This document shows, piece after piece, positions 34,544 to 45,150 of a DNA stretch of 64,000 nt. The notes below the pieces were generated by a model. That model did not search any database. It was not told where the DNA came from and worked only from the letters and a program-made list of their open reading frames with translations. Source of the stretch: Annona cherimola (Eukaryota; Streptophyta; Magnoliopsida; Magnoliales; Annonaceae). The position numbers and the translations under genes are program-made. Numbering within the stretch: the stretch's first letter is position 1; each line of letters begins with the position of its first letter. The stretch covers positions 53,634,008 through 53,698,007 of the forward strand of contig CM059973.1 of the NCBI GenBank assembly GCA_030490835.1. The letters run 5' to 3'.

Positions 34544-36060
34544 AACACAGCTGGGGCATTCGTTAGTCCAAATGGCATGGCTAAGAATTCATAATGCCCA
34601 TATCTTGTTCTGAATGCTGTTTTATGGATGTCCTTTGGACATATCCTCAACTGGTGGTAACCTGACTGTAAATCAATTTTTGAAAATGTAGAAGCTCCTT
34701 TTAACTGATCAAAAAGATCATCTATTCTTGGGAGTGGGTACTTATTTTTCACTGTTACTTTGTTCAATTCTCTGTAATCAATACAGAGTCTCAAACTCCC
34801 ATCCTTTTTCCTTACAAATAATACTGGAGCTCCCCATGGTGATGCACTGGGTCTAATAAACCCCTTATCTAATAAATCCTGAATTTGTACTTTCAACTCA
34901 GCCAATTCGGCTGGTGCCATCCTATATGGGGCCTTAGATATTGGGGCTGTCCCTGGAAAAATTTCTATCTCCATATCCATCTCTCTTTCTGGTGGTAAAT
35001 TACATAGCTCTTTTGGAAAAATATCTGGAAATTCCTTTACCACTGGAATTTGTTCCATAGGTACCCCATCTCTTATTGTGTTTATAGAGACCAGATAAGC
35101 TGTACATTGTTGGCGCATTAGCTTAGCTGCTTTCATAGCTGATACCATCTTTATTGTGTTTTCTGGTTGTCTTATCTTACTGATCTCTATTTCATCTTTT
35201 GGTGATTCAAATTGCACCTTTTTATTTCTACAATCAATTGTCGCACCCCATTGACTTAGCCAATCCATCCCTAATATGACATCAAATTCTGTCATGGGTA
35301 ATAGGATAAGATCAGCTTCCAATATTTTTGTTCCTATCCTGATAGGACATGCTTTGCAGATTTGGTTTATACTTGCCAATCTATATACTGGGGATTCTAC
35401 ATGTATAGTACTACTGGTTTCCTCTACCCGTAGTGCGTGTGTGATTACGAATTGGTATGATATAAATGAATGCGTAGCTCCAGAATCAAATAAAGCTACT
35501 GCAGAATTTCCCAAAATGTAAATCATACCTGTAATCACTTTTTCCTCCATCTCTTGTGATTCTGTTCGGGTGAGGGCTTGGACACGCACTGGGTTGACAG
35601 CAGTACCGGGTCGATTAGCGATGGCGGGGACTTTTTGTTGGGCCGGCCTCCCTCGAGCTTGTGCTCCTTGTGGCTTATTCGGACAATTGGGCGAAATGTG
35701 TCCGACCTGACCACAGTTGAAGCACTTTATTATCTTGGCTTCATCGGTCCCGCAGTCCCGGGCCACATGACCCGTTTGGCCACATTTGTAGCATTTCCCC
35801 GTTCCTTGTAAACATTCGTCTGAATGGCGTTTGTGGCAAATTCTGCAAGTCAGGGTGCTCTGTGTCTTGTCGCCGATCTTCTTTCTCTCGGCGATTCCCC
35901 TTTTTCCTTTATTAGCCTCACCTTCCTTGGAGGCGGTAAAGAATTGTTTTTGAGCTTGCCTAAGCTCCTGAGTCCTCATAGACTCCATCTCCAATGCCCT
36001 AGCCCTCTCAATGCTAGAGGCATAGTCCTTTATTAATAATGGGGCTAACCCCTCTCTCAA
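34534..36060 (-). pseudogene. gag-pol: Tekay gag end, protease and first part of reverse transcriptase
   Basis: A 508-codon stretch in the same frame as the gag frame upstream, separated from it only by the stop at 36070-36072. The apparent TTG start is not a real start. Zinc knuckles occur at residues 90-103 ([14 protein letters not shown]) and 113-126 ([14 protein letters not shown]) and bind the genomic RNA. The aspartic protease site [10 protein letters not shown] is at 191-200. Reverse transcriptase starts around residue 390, with [18 protein letters not shown] and [15 protein letters not shown]. The frame ends just after [10 protein letters not shown], where one T appears to be missing and the next ~12 bases run into a stop. 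The remainder of pol continues in the frame starting at 34543. Confidence 0.95.
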
Positions 36061-36069
36061 CTGGGGTCT

Positions 36070-36870
36070 CTATCCCCTTTGGAATCTTTGTGCCTTGTTT
36101 TCCGGCACATTGGCTATCCACGGCACATATCTTACTAAGGCATTGAACTTTGTGGCATACTCCGTAACTGTCATCCTACCTTGGTAAAGTTTCTCAAATT
36201 CTATCACCCTCTGGCTCTGCAGCCCTACAGGAAGATATTCTTTATTGAATTCCTCCAAAAATTCTTGCCACGTAACTTGCTCTGGGTGTGGCATTGTGAC
36301 CATCAGCGTTTCCCACCATTCATAAGCGTCTTTTACCAGTAGGTGGGTAGCGCACAACACTTTCTGCTGATCATTGCAGGGCGATATCCTGAATAATTTC
36401 TTAATCTCTGTGATCCACTGTTCAGCAATGAGGGGGTCTGGTTCCCCTGCAAACTTAGGTGGACGCTGGGCAAGAAAGGCATTGATAGCCTTTCTGTCGG
36501 CCTCAAGGAGACTATCCTCCACTCCCCTTGATGTGCCGGGATTGACCGAGGGCCCTGGTCTTTTCCCATCTCCTCTTGATGGTGGGGCTTGCTGGTTCCT
36601 CATTTCTTGTAACAACCCAGCAGTCTGGGCTGTCCATTGCTGCATAGCTTTTTCGATAGCCGCAGCAATTCTTTCTTCTATATTGACCTCTGCTTGAGGT
36701 CTAGGGCTTTCCTCTCGCCGTGGGCGGGTCCTAGAGGATTGCTCCTCTGATTCAGCCCTATAAGTTCTTTTACTGGCTTCGCCCCTTGTTTGATCAACTG
36801 ATTCTTCCATCGGGGCCTTTCCTTTGTTGGCTCTCGCTCTAGCTCTGGTGAGCGGCATTTTTAACTTCAT
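36070..36870 (-). pseudogene. gag: Tekay gag, N-terminal part, ended by a premature stop
   Basis: 266 codons. A basic N-terminus (TRARARANKGK) precedes a low-complexity acidic/Arg-rich stretch. The retrotransposon gag (capsid) domain occupies about 130-266, with PPKFAGEPDPLIAEQWI, AYEWWETL and YLPVGLQSQRVIEFEKLYQG. The frame stops at TAG (36072-36070) in the middle of a conserved capsid stretch. The same frame stays open for another 508 codons beyond, so this is a point nonsense mutation and not the end of gag. Two in-frame ATGs (36870 and 36858) could serve as the start; MPLTRARAR at the second looks the more typical. The untranslated leader runs from 37083 to 36871. Confidence 0.92.
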
Positions 36871-36982
36871 GAAACATTTATTAGTATAACATCAATATTC
36901 ATCAATAATAAATAAATCAATCATGATTTCATGTAATCTAGCTTAGTCATTTCTTTCCTTTTCTACTTATTTACCAATCCAT

Positions 36983-36994
36983 GCTCTGATACCA
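36983..36994 (-). other. Second, duplicated copy of the primer-binding site
   Basis: TGGTATCAGAGC on the minus strand, identical to the functional site at 37067-37078 and 84 bases downstream of it. The duplication also includes neighbouring bases: ATTTACCAATCC on one side and ACTTCTGTGG on the other. It therefore includes the last five bases of the LTR (CCACA on the sense strand). Confidence 0.9.
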
Positions 36995-37066
36995 ACTTCT
37001 GTGGTATCAAACTTATCCTTTCAACATCATTTATTTTCACCTTCTCCCGCCTATTTACCAATCCTT

Positions 37067-37078
37067 GCTCTGATACCA
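37067..37078 (-). other. Primer-binding site of the Tekay element
   Basis: TGGTATCAGAGC on the minus strand, complementary to the 3' end of plant initiator-methionine tRNA, 5 bases after the 5' LTR end at 37084. It primes minus-strand DNA synthesis. Confidence 0.93.
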
Positions 37079-37083
37079 ACTTC

Positions 37084-39668
37084 TGTGGCGCCCCGAACTG
37101 AGGTGCCTAGAAGCCTTACTCCGGGATCGTTTTGATTGGTAAACGTGACTCAGGATTGTTGCCCTGATCACACGGCAGGATTCTTTTTTCTTTTTTCTTT
37201 TTTTTTTTTTTCATCAATACATGGAAAATTTCCATCATTCATCCAATATATTTCACATAACACAGTTATGATCAAAAACTATTCCATAAACATTTTCATT
37301 GGAATAAAAATATTTCCTTTTCATCTCAAAATTATCATCGTTGACTTTACATAAAGTTTACATAAACATCATTTATATCAAAAACTACATAACACTTGGC
37401 ATGCTGCCTTCATCATCATTTCCTGTCTGTTGTTGAAAAAGCATGGGTGAGTAATAATACTCAGTAAGCAAGCTATACATAATTTTTCAATCATTTTCAT
37501 GCATTTCATAAAATGCAAATGCAATGCATACATAGCATTCATGACATTCCTTTGGATGCGACGCTAGCTAGGCGCCCATCCCATACATGCTCCCATTTCA
37601 GGGAGGTCGCCGCCGGCCTGGGCCTATTAAGCGACTTGGCAGTAGCGAGGGGGACATCCGGTCCGCTTACTACCTCGACTAAGGCCTATTCCTCGTGCAC
37701 ATGCTCATTCTCATACACATGCCGGCATGATATTTGCAAATCATAAACAATTTCATAAAAAAACATTTAATAAACAATTTGACAAAACGAACTTCAGTTC
37801 ATGTAAAGCAGTTATAGGTATGGCCAACCTTAAATAAATTTCATAAAGCAATTCACAAACAATTTCAAGCATTTTGAAATTAATTTGCAAAACATATAAC
37901 TTGCTTACCTTTTTAGGAGGTGTCTTCGACCTTCTCTTTTCCTTTTCCTATTCAAGGACAAAGGATATTTCATTTCCTCTATTTAAGCTGCTTCCCATGT
38001 ATGCTTTATAATATTTGGGTATTATTTCTTTACATAGATATTTTTGTCCATAAATTCTTCAAAAATTCCATACTTATATTCAAATATTAATTTCCAATTT
38101 TTCTCCAAAATCACTCTGATCACTGTAGCTGATCACTGTAGCAATTACTGTAGCTGATCACTGTTCATTCGTGGTACTGTTCACAGTGACGTGGTTACTG
38201 TTCATGGGTTTTAAAAATTGATATTTTTCCCAAAAATAAAAAATACCATGACATACCTTATGCCTAGTATATTATTGGACATTTCTTATATTTTGATTTT
38301 ATCATTATTTTCTTGGCCAAAAAAAAATCATTTTCTCCATATACTAAAAATCACCATAAATTCACTTAAGCATAATCCTTAATTCCAAAAATCATAAAAT
38401 TAATATATCATCATTCCAATATCATATTTATCATAATCATGCATCCCAAATCATCATTTATCATTTTTGGAGCATTATTTTCACATATCATAGGCTATCT
38501 TCCCGATTGCGTTATCTTCGCTCCAAATTTTTGATGTTTCGGCATAATTCTAATTAAGCATTATAACTTTACTTATTTTCTCATGCTTAGGCATTATCTG
38601 AGCATAATTTTACCCTATTTAACATCCAAAAGAAATTTGGAAAGAAATTGCTTACCGAAAGCGGAGATACGCCTTTTTTTCTCACACTTCCTCTCTCTAA
38701 CTTTCTCCTTCTTTTTCTAAAGGGAAAAAACGTGTTTGGGGGTGGAAAATGAGCTCTTGCTCAAGCTTGGGACTGCCTTGGTCGTTCACCCCTTGGCCCC
38801 TATTTATAGTTTTTGATTTTTCACAAAATTAGATTTTACCCCCTTAGCTTTGAGGTATTCAATTATAAATTGGTATTTCTTTTTAATTTTAAAAATTGCA
38901 TTGAGCCAAGAGCTGCCCACCCTGTGCCTGCTCCAGCAGCCCTATGCAGCCCTATTTTTACCTATTTTTATTATTTTTTATTTAATTAATTTTTAAGCAA
39001 ATTAAATCTAAACCCTTGATTTGTGATTTGGATGAATTTAATCCATTGATTAAAGTCAAGTGGCCATTTAATGCCCCTGCTCACGCCCCTGCCCTTGCTG
39101 CTTTGCATTTAATTTTTTATTTTTTTATTTTTTACTTTTTGTAAAAAGTCAAAAGTAGTATTTAATTAAAGTAATGCTACTTTTTGATTTTTCATTTGAC
39201 GTTTCATCTTGACCTTTGATTTGTGATTTTCATCACATCTTGATCCATTCATCATGTCCATCATGAATTTTTAACCATCCATAAAAAATTTCATCGAATT
39301 CCGACGCCCGGATTGCAATTTATGAATTTTTTTCTATTTTTCCACAAAAATCCAAACTTGGATTAAAATATCCAAAAGAATTGCTATTTTGTCTTGTAGT
39401 GATTAAATCTCTATTTTGTCTTTTTGTGATTAAGTTAATCCAAGTGATTAACTCTTAATCACGGGTCTTAGTCCTTGGTTACTATTCACGTGCACTATTC
39501 ACGTGCACTATTCACGGGGTTAAATTCCTAATCGCATTATTTCAATCTCCAATACACATATCCATTAATTCATGAATTTTCATTTATTCATAAAATAATT
39601 ACAATATTACAAATGTCGAAATGACGCGTATACAGTCGAAACAACTCGTATACGGTCAGGGTTCCACA
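37084..39668 (-). repeat. 5' LTR of the Tekay element (2585 bp)
   Basis: Same ends as the 3' LTR. It is 12 bases longer overall: it has an extra 13-bp unit CACGTGCACTATT in tandem at about 39485-39513 and one T fewer in the T-run near 37210. The only substitution I see is G at 38441 against A at 30905. Confidence 0.95.
38800..38808 (-). promoter_or_regulatory. TATA box of the Tekay 5' LTR
   Basis: TATAAATAG followed by GGGG on the minus strand, about 0.87 kb inside the LTR. It should direct the full-length transcript through gag-pol. Confidence 0.65.
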
Positions 39669-39843
39669 CTAAGATACTACAAATTATATGAAATATAATA
39701 GATAAAGCAGATTTTTCATCATCCATCAAAATATTCAAAATAGTATGAATTAAATAGATGAGGGGTTTCATAGAAGTATTCTCGATTTATAGGCCCACTT
39801 TTACATAAGCGGGCTATATTGAAGTGGTTTGGTTTCATGTAAT
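39669..39843. mobile_element. AT-rich MITE-like element, copy 4 right part, and start of copy 5
   Basis: It resumes after the Tekay insertion with ATACTACAAATTATATGAAA and CATCCATCAAAATATTC (end of copy 4). Then AAGTGGTTTGGTTTCATGTAAT opens copy 5, where the solo Sirevirus LTR is inserted. Confidence 0.65.
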
Positions 39844-41435
39844 TGTTGGTCTCGAGTTTGTAGCAAAACTCAAGAGGGAAGAGGTATAAATGTGTTCTTT
39901 TAAATTTCTTTTAGTATCTTAAACTTAATCCCTTGTGAATTAAGTCCTCTTAAATGAAAACGTGGAGAATAATAGAGCAAATAGAGTAATAATAGTAGAC
40001 AGAAGAAATTATAATGATTCTCTACTCTACTCTTCCAAGAGCACACCCTTGTGTCTTGGGTTCCAATATATCAATAGATATAAAACTAGAGTCATTGTTC
40101 TCTTCTAGATCATAGCTTTAGAAGGCCTTTAAAAAACAACAGAAGTAGTCAATGAATCAAACTCCAACCGTATACTACTTGTCTTTACTTGACATTAGTC
40201 TCCAATACTGAACCAAGCATGATTACAAGAGAATGAATTTAAAAGAGAGTTCTACACTTTACAGATTATGTAGATACAATTTTGGCATAGGGAAGAACTT
40301 ATAAAGCTTGAAATTAATGAGAAGCTTCAACACTTGAAGAAAATATCACAGTTCTTCTTTGTAGAACACTAAATGATCACTTAATTGCTTATAAGTCAGA
40401 AGGTGAAAGCTCAATGAATGCTCTAGCTAACCCTCTTGGCTCTACTTGTCGTGTTTTAAATAATGGAAGAGTTATTTCGAACTTTAGGAGGTAGGTGGCA
40501 CTCATTAAATGCGTCAACGTTTGAATTTTTTCGATTGTTATAGTGCAAGTAGCAGCTAGAGTCAACTTTAGTTGCGACTTCACACAAGTCGCACATTGAA
40601 GTCAACTTAGGATGTGATTTCGATCGGGGCATTTCCACTTCATAAGTCCTCCTTTAAATGTAGTGCTCCTTGAGTTTCATCTTAAGTTGACTTGGTCCTC
40701 GACTTAACCCAAGTCACATGTGAAGTTGATTTCTAGTGTGACTTCGTTTGTAATCTGTCCAGTTAGTAGGAATATGTAGCCCCAAAGTCAACTTGGCTCT
40801 GGAACTTCGCTCAAGTCACTAATGAAGTCAACTTGGCTATGTGACTTCACCCCTCGCTTGAAACCTTAAATTCCACAAATATGCTTCTACGGCTTCATTC
40901 TTCTAAGTCCTTTGCTTGACGGAGTCAACTTAGATGTGTGACTTGATATTTAGTACTTAGTCTTTAAAGACTTGCTTGGCTCTTTAGGAATCCAAGTCAG
41001 AACCTTGGTTCGACTTGGTCTTCAACTCGGTCTTCGACTCGACTAAAGTCGCAGGGTGGAGTTGACTTGGGGTGCGGCTTCGCTCATTCAATTTTGAATC
41101 GGTGAAAACATGTAACCCCCTAAGTTAACTTGGCCATCGACTTTGTCCAGGTCGCAATCAGAGTCGACTTGGGTTTTTAACTTAACCTGTTAGCACTTCT
41201 AACCTTGCATTCTTTTAACTTAGGTTGCAATTTAAGGTCACTTGGGTATAAACTTGACTCAAGTTGTCTGTTTCAGTCGACTTGGATGTAAGACTTGATC
41301 TTCCATGGTTTGACATTTAAATTTTGTATCTTTAGAACAATTCACCAAATATGTTTGTAACTTTTAATACTTAAAATTAGATTATTAATCATCAAAACAT
41401 AGATTGCTCTTGATTTTCTAATTAAGTTCACAATA
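39844..41435 (-). mobile_element. Solo Sirevirus LTR, decayed (1592 bp)
   Basis: It starts TGTTGGTCTCGAG and ends TTCACAATA; the terminal CA appears to have become TA. A perfect 5-bp target duplication GTAAT flanks it (39839-39843 and 41436-41440). The palindrome clusters are still visible at 40550-41290 but mostly degraded from GTCGAC to GTCAAC or GTTGAC. No internal region remains. Confidence 0.85.
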
Positions 41436-41778
41436 GTAATTTCTTTAAAATTAAAGTTTTTATTCTCGATAGAAAATCCAATCTATTTATTGTATTTAAC
41501 ATTGTTTGTTTAACTAAGAGACTAAGTTTCATTGAAATCAAATATATGCATGTCTATATTACTCAAATATATATATATATATTCATGTCTAAATTGGGAA
41601 AATTAATTAGATGTAAAAGTACATTATAGAATCATTTATCAACAAAGAAATAATATTTTATACAGTTTACATGTTGAAAATACAACTTTAAAAATGATAT
41701 TTAACATTAAATTATTTTATTACACTGATTTTACATATTTATAGATGAGGTCATGCATATCCATGCATAGTAAAACTA
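41436..41778. mobile_element. AT-rich MITE-like element, copy 5
   Basis: The family blocks TCGATAGAAAATCCAATC, CTAAGAGACTAAGTTTCATT, GTTGAAAATACAACTTTAAA and ATGAGGTCATGCAT appear in the same order as in copies 1 and 4. It is interrupted by a Tourist-like MITE and resumes at 42051-42085 (AAGTGAAAAGGTTTCTAA). Confidence 0.65.
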
Positions 41779-42050
41779 GGAGTGTGTTTGATAATGAATA
41801 AAACTTTTGATGAAAATTTTTGGAGAGTAAAAGTTGTCAAATGATGTGATATGATTGGGGTAATGATGAGTAGTAAAGAAGATAAAGTTAAAATAGATAG
41901 GTTAGTTGTATGGATAGTTGTGTAGAAATAATTGAAAAGTAGGGTAGTTGTTATAGGAAAATGTGAAAAAATGATTAAAAAATATGATAGTTGTAGAGAG
42001 TGAAAAGTTTTAGATTGACTTGACATTTTTTGTCTCTTGCCAAATACACC
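41779..42050. mobile_element. Tourist-like MITE with CTA target duplication
   Basis: It starts GGAGTGTGTTTGATAATG and ends TTGCCAAATACACC (complement GGTGTATTTGGCAA). CTA flanks both sides (41776-41778 and 42051-42053), and removing it restores the host element's sequence. At 272 bp it is noncoding. The 91-codon open frame across it is incidental. Confidence 0.8.
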
Positions 42051-42090
42051 CTAGATAAGTGAAAAGGTTTCTAAAAAATATGAGTATATC

Positions 42091-42929
42091 TATATAGTTG
42101 TAATTATAGCCAAACTATGTAGGTATGTTTATAAATTGTATGAAATTACCAAAAAAATATGGCTATAACTAATAGTTGTACTAATACTTGTAATTAATTT
42201 AAATTATGTGGGTATATTTGTAAATTACAAAATTCCCCCCGGAGAACCTTAAATTTTTTTCGAGATACCATAAATTGAAATCTTTTTAATGAGTACCTTG
42301 GCTCTGCCAACCACGTGAGGTGCCACATTCACACTACAAAATCTGTACTGGAGAAGGGGATTACGAATTATGAGTCTGCTAAACGATGACGCGCTCGGCG
42401 TACCAAAATCATCGAACGTACCAAACAAAGCCAAAAGAGTCATGAAAATTATCATAACACAATCATTCCAAAGAATTATTTTATTATTATTTTAATAACC
42501 ATAACTATATAACCATGACCCATGGTACCAACTCCAACCCTGTTTATATAACTATCTTCATTTTCTCGTCATCAACCATATCTTCACCGTAGTCGAACAT
42601 ATCCACCCGTTCACCATCATTATCAGTATCTAGTGAGTAGAACGATGGTTGATGTTAAAGAGAATAACTATGAATGCCTTTTCTACTAAAAAAAATAGAC
42701 ATCCAAATTCACACCATTACTAGCAGAATACATCAACCATAAATCCAAACACCCAGGACAATATTGATGAATAACTAAAAGACACTAACTATGCATAATT
42801 AAAAAAAATTTAAAAAGTTAAAGCTTATGATTAAAAGGTGAAGATAACAAGTGGGATACATGATTGAACTATGACAACATATTTGCCTGAAATCAAAAAG
42901 AATAATCATCCAGTTACCCTGCACATGCT
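42091..42929. other. Spacer, unassigned
   Basis: About 42060-42235 holds AT-rich near-repeats (ATAGTTGTAATTATAGCC / ATAGTTGTACTAATACTTG). The stretch 42290-42660 is less AT-rich, but I recognise no gene. Confidence 0.35.
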
Positions 42930-43470
42930 GACAATTTTTTTTTGTACTTTTTTCCATAAATTTAATCTAGATGTCTTCAACGTATAAATTAAATTTTATT
43001 ATTTTAAAATATATGTATTTTTTTTTTTAGATTTTTAAACATAAGAGTATTTTAGTCATTTTAAATGATTAAAATTACTAAAATAGCCCTATGTTTAAAA
43101 ATCTAAGGAAGGGTTCGTTTATCCAAAAAACTTTTCAAACTAAAACGAAGTTTTTAATTATTTCTTTAATTTTTCCAATCCGACTGCCCTATTTTTTAAT
43201 TATTTTTGCATAACTACCCATACTCATCATTACTACTATCATACCATATCATTTTTCTTATTTCAAAAACTTTTATAGCAAAATTTTTTTATCAAAAGTT
43301 TTATCACTTCCCGAACACACCCTAAAAAACATCTACACATTTTTAAAAATAGTAAAACTTAATTTATATATTAAAAATATCTATATTAACAAGATTATGA
43401 AAAACAAAAAAAAATTAAATAAATTTATTAGAGTAGGCTAAATGAACCATTACTTAGCCCAGAGAAAAGG
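42930..43470. mobile_element. Foldback element interrupted by a Tourist-like MITE
   Basis: The left part contains GTATTTTAGTCATTTTAAATG and its internal complement AAAATTACTAAAATAGCCC. The right arm resumes after 43325 with ACATCTACACATTTTTAAAA and GTAAAACTTAATTTATA. The right end carries GGCTAAATGAACCATTACTTAGCCC. Confidence 0.65.
43107..43322. mobile_element. Tourist-like MITE with TAA target duplication
   Basis: It starts GGAAGGGTTCGTTTATCC and ends CACTTCCCGAACACACC. TAA flanks both sides (43104-43106 and 43323-43325), the preferred target of Tourist/Harbinger elements. It is nested in a foldback element. Confidence 0.75.
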
Positions 43471-43750
43471 GATCATATGTTTTATAGAAATTTAGTAAGT
43501 ACACGTTAAAAAAACCCTCACATTGATTGACATCATTATTTATATTATTACTATCGTTCTCTTTACTCTTTCCTTCTTTTAAATATAGGCAGACAATGGT
43601 AAGTAGGCCAGAAGAGCCATATGAAATCAACCCAATTAAGCGATCATTAGGTAGGACTAGTAAGCTAACAGCATGGCCTGCCTAAAATACAACCCAGATG
43701 GATCTATTTTTGTTTTTTCAGACCTGAAACTCACATCCCCAGCGAGCGAC

Positions 43751-43789
<39 letters not shown>

Positions 43790-44354
43790 ACAACAAAAAA
43801 AAAGGAATCAAAATTGGTGAGGAATATAGGAATTGAATCACATTTTAGGCCCATCTATCAAAAGCTGGGCCATTGTGGATGTGCCAACTGCCACAACGAA
43901 TTGGGTGGAAGTCTTTGCAATTGCATGCCGCCCAAAAGCATTACTGGGTTTGAATAAAAGCCACGACAAGAGACAGGACGCAAGACAGCAGGAGGCATTG
44001 TACCTGGCCCACCAACACCTGAATGGACCACTCAAACAAACAAACGGTTCGCTGCTGGTACAACAAAACCCTGCCTTCCAGCTTTCTATGGGGACCGTTT
44101 CTGAAACATACACAGACAACGTGTTTGTTGATTTCTCAATTTTCACGGCACCGGGTTTCTGTTTGCCTCTTGTTTCTTTCGCCTGTTTGCTTTTTAATTT
44201 CATCATTTAAAGTAATTTTTTTTTTAGTTGGCACCAAAATGATGTAATATAGAACGACCTTTCATAACTTCACATGTATCAAAACTCTAAATGTTCCAAA
44301 ACAACTGGAGGATGAGGAACGAATGCTCTCTCTCTCCAGCTGCTCGTTACCGTG
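43471..44354. other. Unassigned, more complex segment around a poly(C) tract
   Basis: Base composition from about 43670 to 44160 is less AT-rich than the surroundings. Open frames of 94-125 codons overlap on both strands (43673-44210), but one gets its proline run only from the C-tract and none shows a known domain. It may be a low-copy remnant or a regulatory stretch; I cannot tell. Confidence 0.3.
43752..43787. repeat. Homopolymer of 36 cytosines
   Basis: An uninterrupted run of 36 C, preceded by GCGAGCGACA and followed by TCACAACAAAAAAAAAGG. There is no repeat-family context. Confidence 0.9.
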
Positions 44355-44503
44355 TACATTTAGAGAAATAATTTTATTAGTCGAGCTAAGTAAATGACTC
44401 TCTTAGTTTATCTTAAAAAATTTGTTAAATTTTTTTTTTTTGTTTTTTTCATACACTTGTTATCCAAGTGTATTTAATCTGCAAACCAAGTTTTATCATT
44501 TTT

Positions 44504-44542
<39 letters not shown>

Positions 44543-44760
44543 TTTGAGATTTTTTTATACATATAGATGTTTAAAAATCTCAACAAAATATATACACATA
44601 CCCAAAAGTAGTAAAACTTAGTTTATATTTTACATATACTTAGATAAATAAGTGCATAAAAAAGTAAAAAAATATATTTTAAATAAGTCTTTTAGTGTGG
44701 GCAAAGCTACTCATTTGTTCAACTACGACTAATAGGCTCACTTTTCTTATATATGTTTAT
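44355..44760. mobile_element. Foldback element copy with TA microsatellite
   Basis: The end phrases GCTAAGTAAATGACTCTC (left) and the complement of GAGTAGC-like sequence near 44700 form the termini. A (TA)n run of about 33 bases lies at 44505-44537. The inner halves are AAGTTTTATCATTTTTGG and CCAAAAGTAGTAAAACTT. Confidence 0.6.
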
Positions 44761-44767
44761 GTGTATA

Positions 44768-45150
44768 TATATGAGAAGTGATCCTGTTAGCCTGGGCTAA
44801 GCAAATGTCTTGCTTAACTCACTTCGAAAAATTTATTTAAAATAGTTTTTTTATTTTTATACATTTTTTTTATCTAAGTGTATTTAACTTATATATTTTT
44901 GAAATATTTATATATTTTTTGAAAATTTTAAACATAAGGGTATTTTAAATGGGGAATGATCCTGTTAGCTCGTGCTAAGTAAATGCTCTACATAACTCAC
45001 CTCAAAAAATTCATTTACAATAATTTTTTTGCTTTTTTCTTTGTATACATGTTTATCTAAGTCTATTTAACATATAAATCAAGTTTTACTATTTTTGAGT
45101 ATGTGTATATATTTTTTTAGATTTTTAAAGATGTGGGTATTTGAAAATAT
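44768..45150. mobile_element. Two foldback half-elements in direct orientation
   Basis: GAAGTGATCCTGTTAGCC...GCTAAGCAAATG at about 44775 and GAATGATCCTGTTAGCTC...GCTAAGTAAATG at about 44954 begin two left halves. Each runs to AAACATAAGGGTATTT or AAAGATGTGGGTATTT and then stops. Right halves are missing. Confidence 0.55.

Larger units (their letters stand above)
29547..39668 (-). mobile_element. Complete Tekay/Del-type Ty3 chromovirus (10,122 bp)
   Basis: On the minus strand the order is 5' LTR (39668-37084), primer-binding site, gag, protease, reverse transcriptase, RNase H, integrase with C-terminal chromodomain, polypurine tract, 3' LTR (32119-29547). The perfect 5-bp target duplication CTAAG proves that the outer ends are original. 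The LTRs differ, as far as I can see, only by one substitution, one T in a homopolymer and a 13-bp tandem duplication, so integration was recent. Coding is broken by one in-frame stop in gag and one frameshift in the reverse transcriptase. Chromodomain, long LTRs and overall size point to the Tekay (Del) lineage. Confidence 0.95.

Noticed and set aside
34534..34546. Programmed frameshift between the two pol open frames
   Set aside because: It interrupts the reverse transcriptase just before its active site; a functional frameshift would not be placed there. One T appears lost from a T-run.
36070..36072. TAG between gag halves as a programmed readthrough stop
   Set aside because: It falls inside the capsid domain, not at a gag/pol boundary, and no related arrangement is seen; a nonsense mutation is simpler.
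35276..36697. Plus-strand open frames of 70-107 codons opposite Tekay gag-pol
   Set aside because: Shadows of the real minus-strand coding sequence.
37513..37746. Identical 77-codon frames in both Tekay LTRs as genes
   Set aside because: Antisense to the element, frame not preserved in the related solo LTR (15895-15677); treated as a conserved island, not a coding sequence.
43673..43957. 94-codon frame with a proline tract (and glycine-rich counterpart on the other strand)
   Set aside because: The homopolymer comes from the 36-base C-run; the rest has no domain and overlaps frames on both strands.
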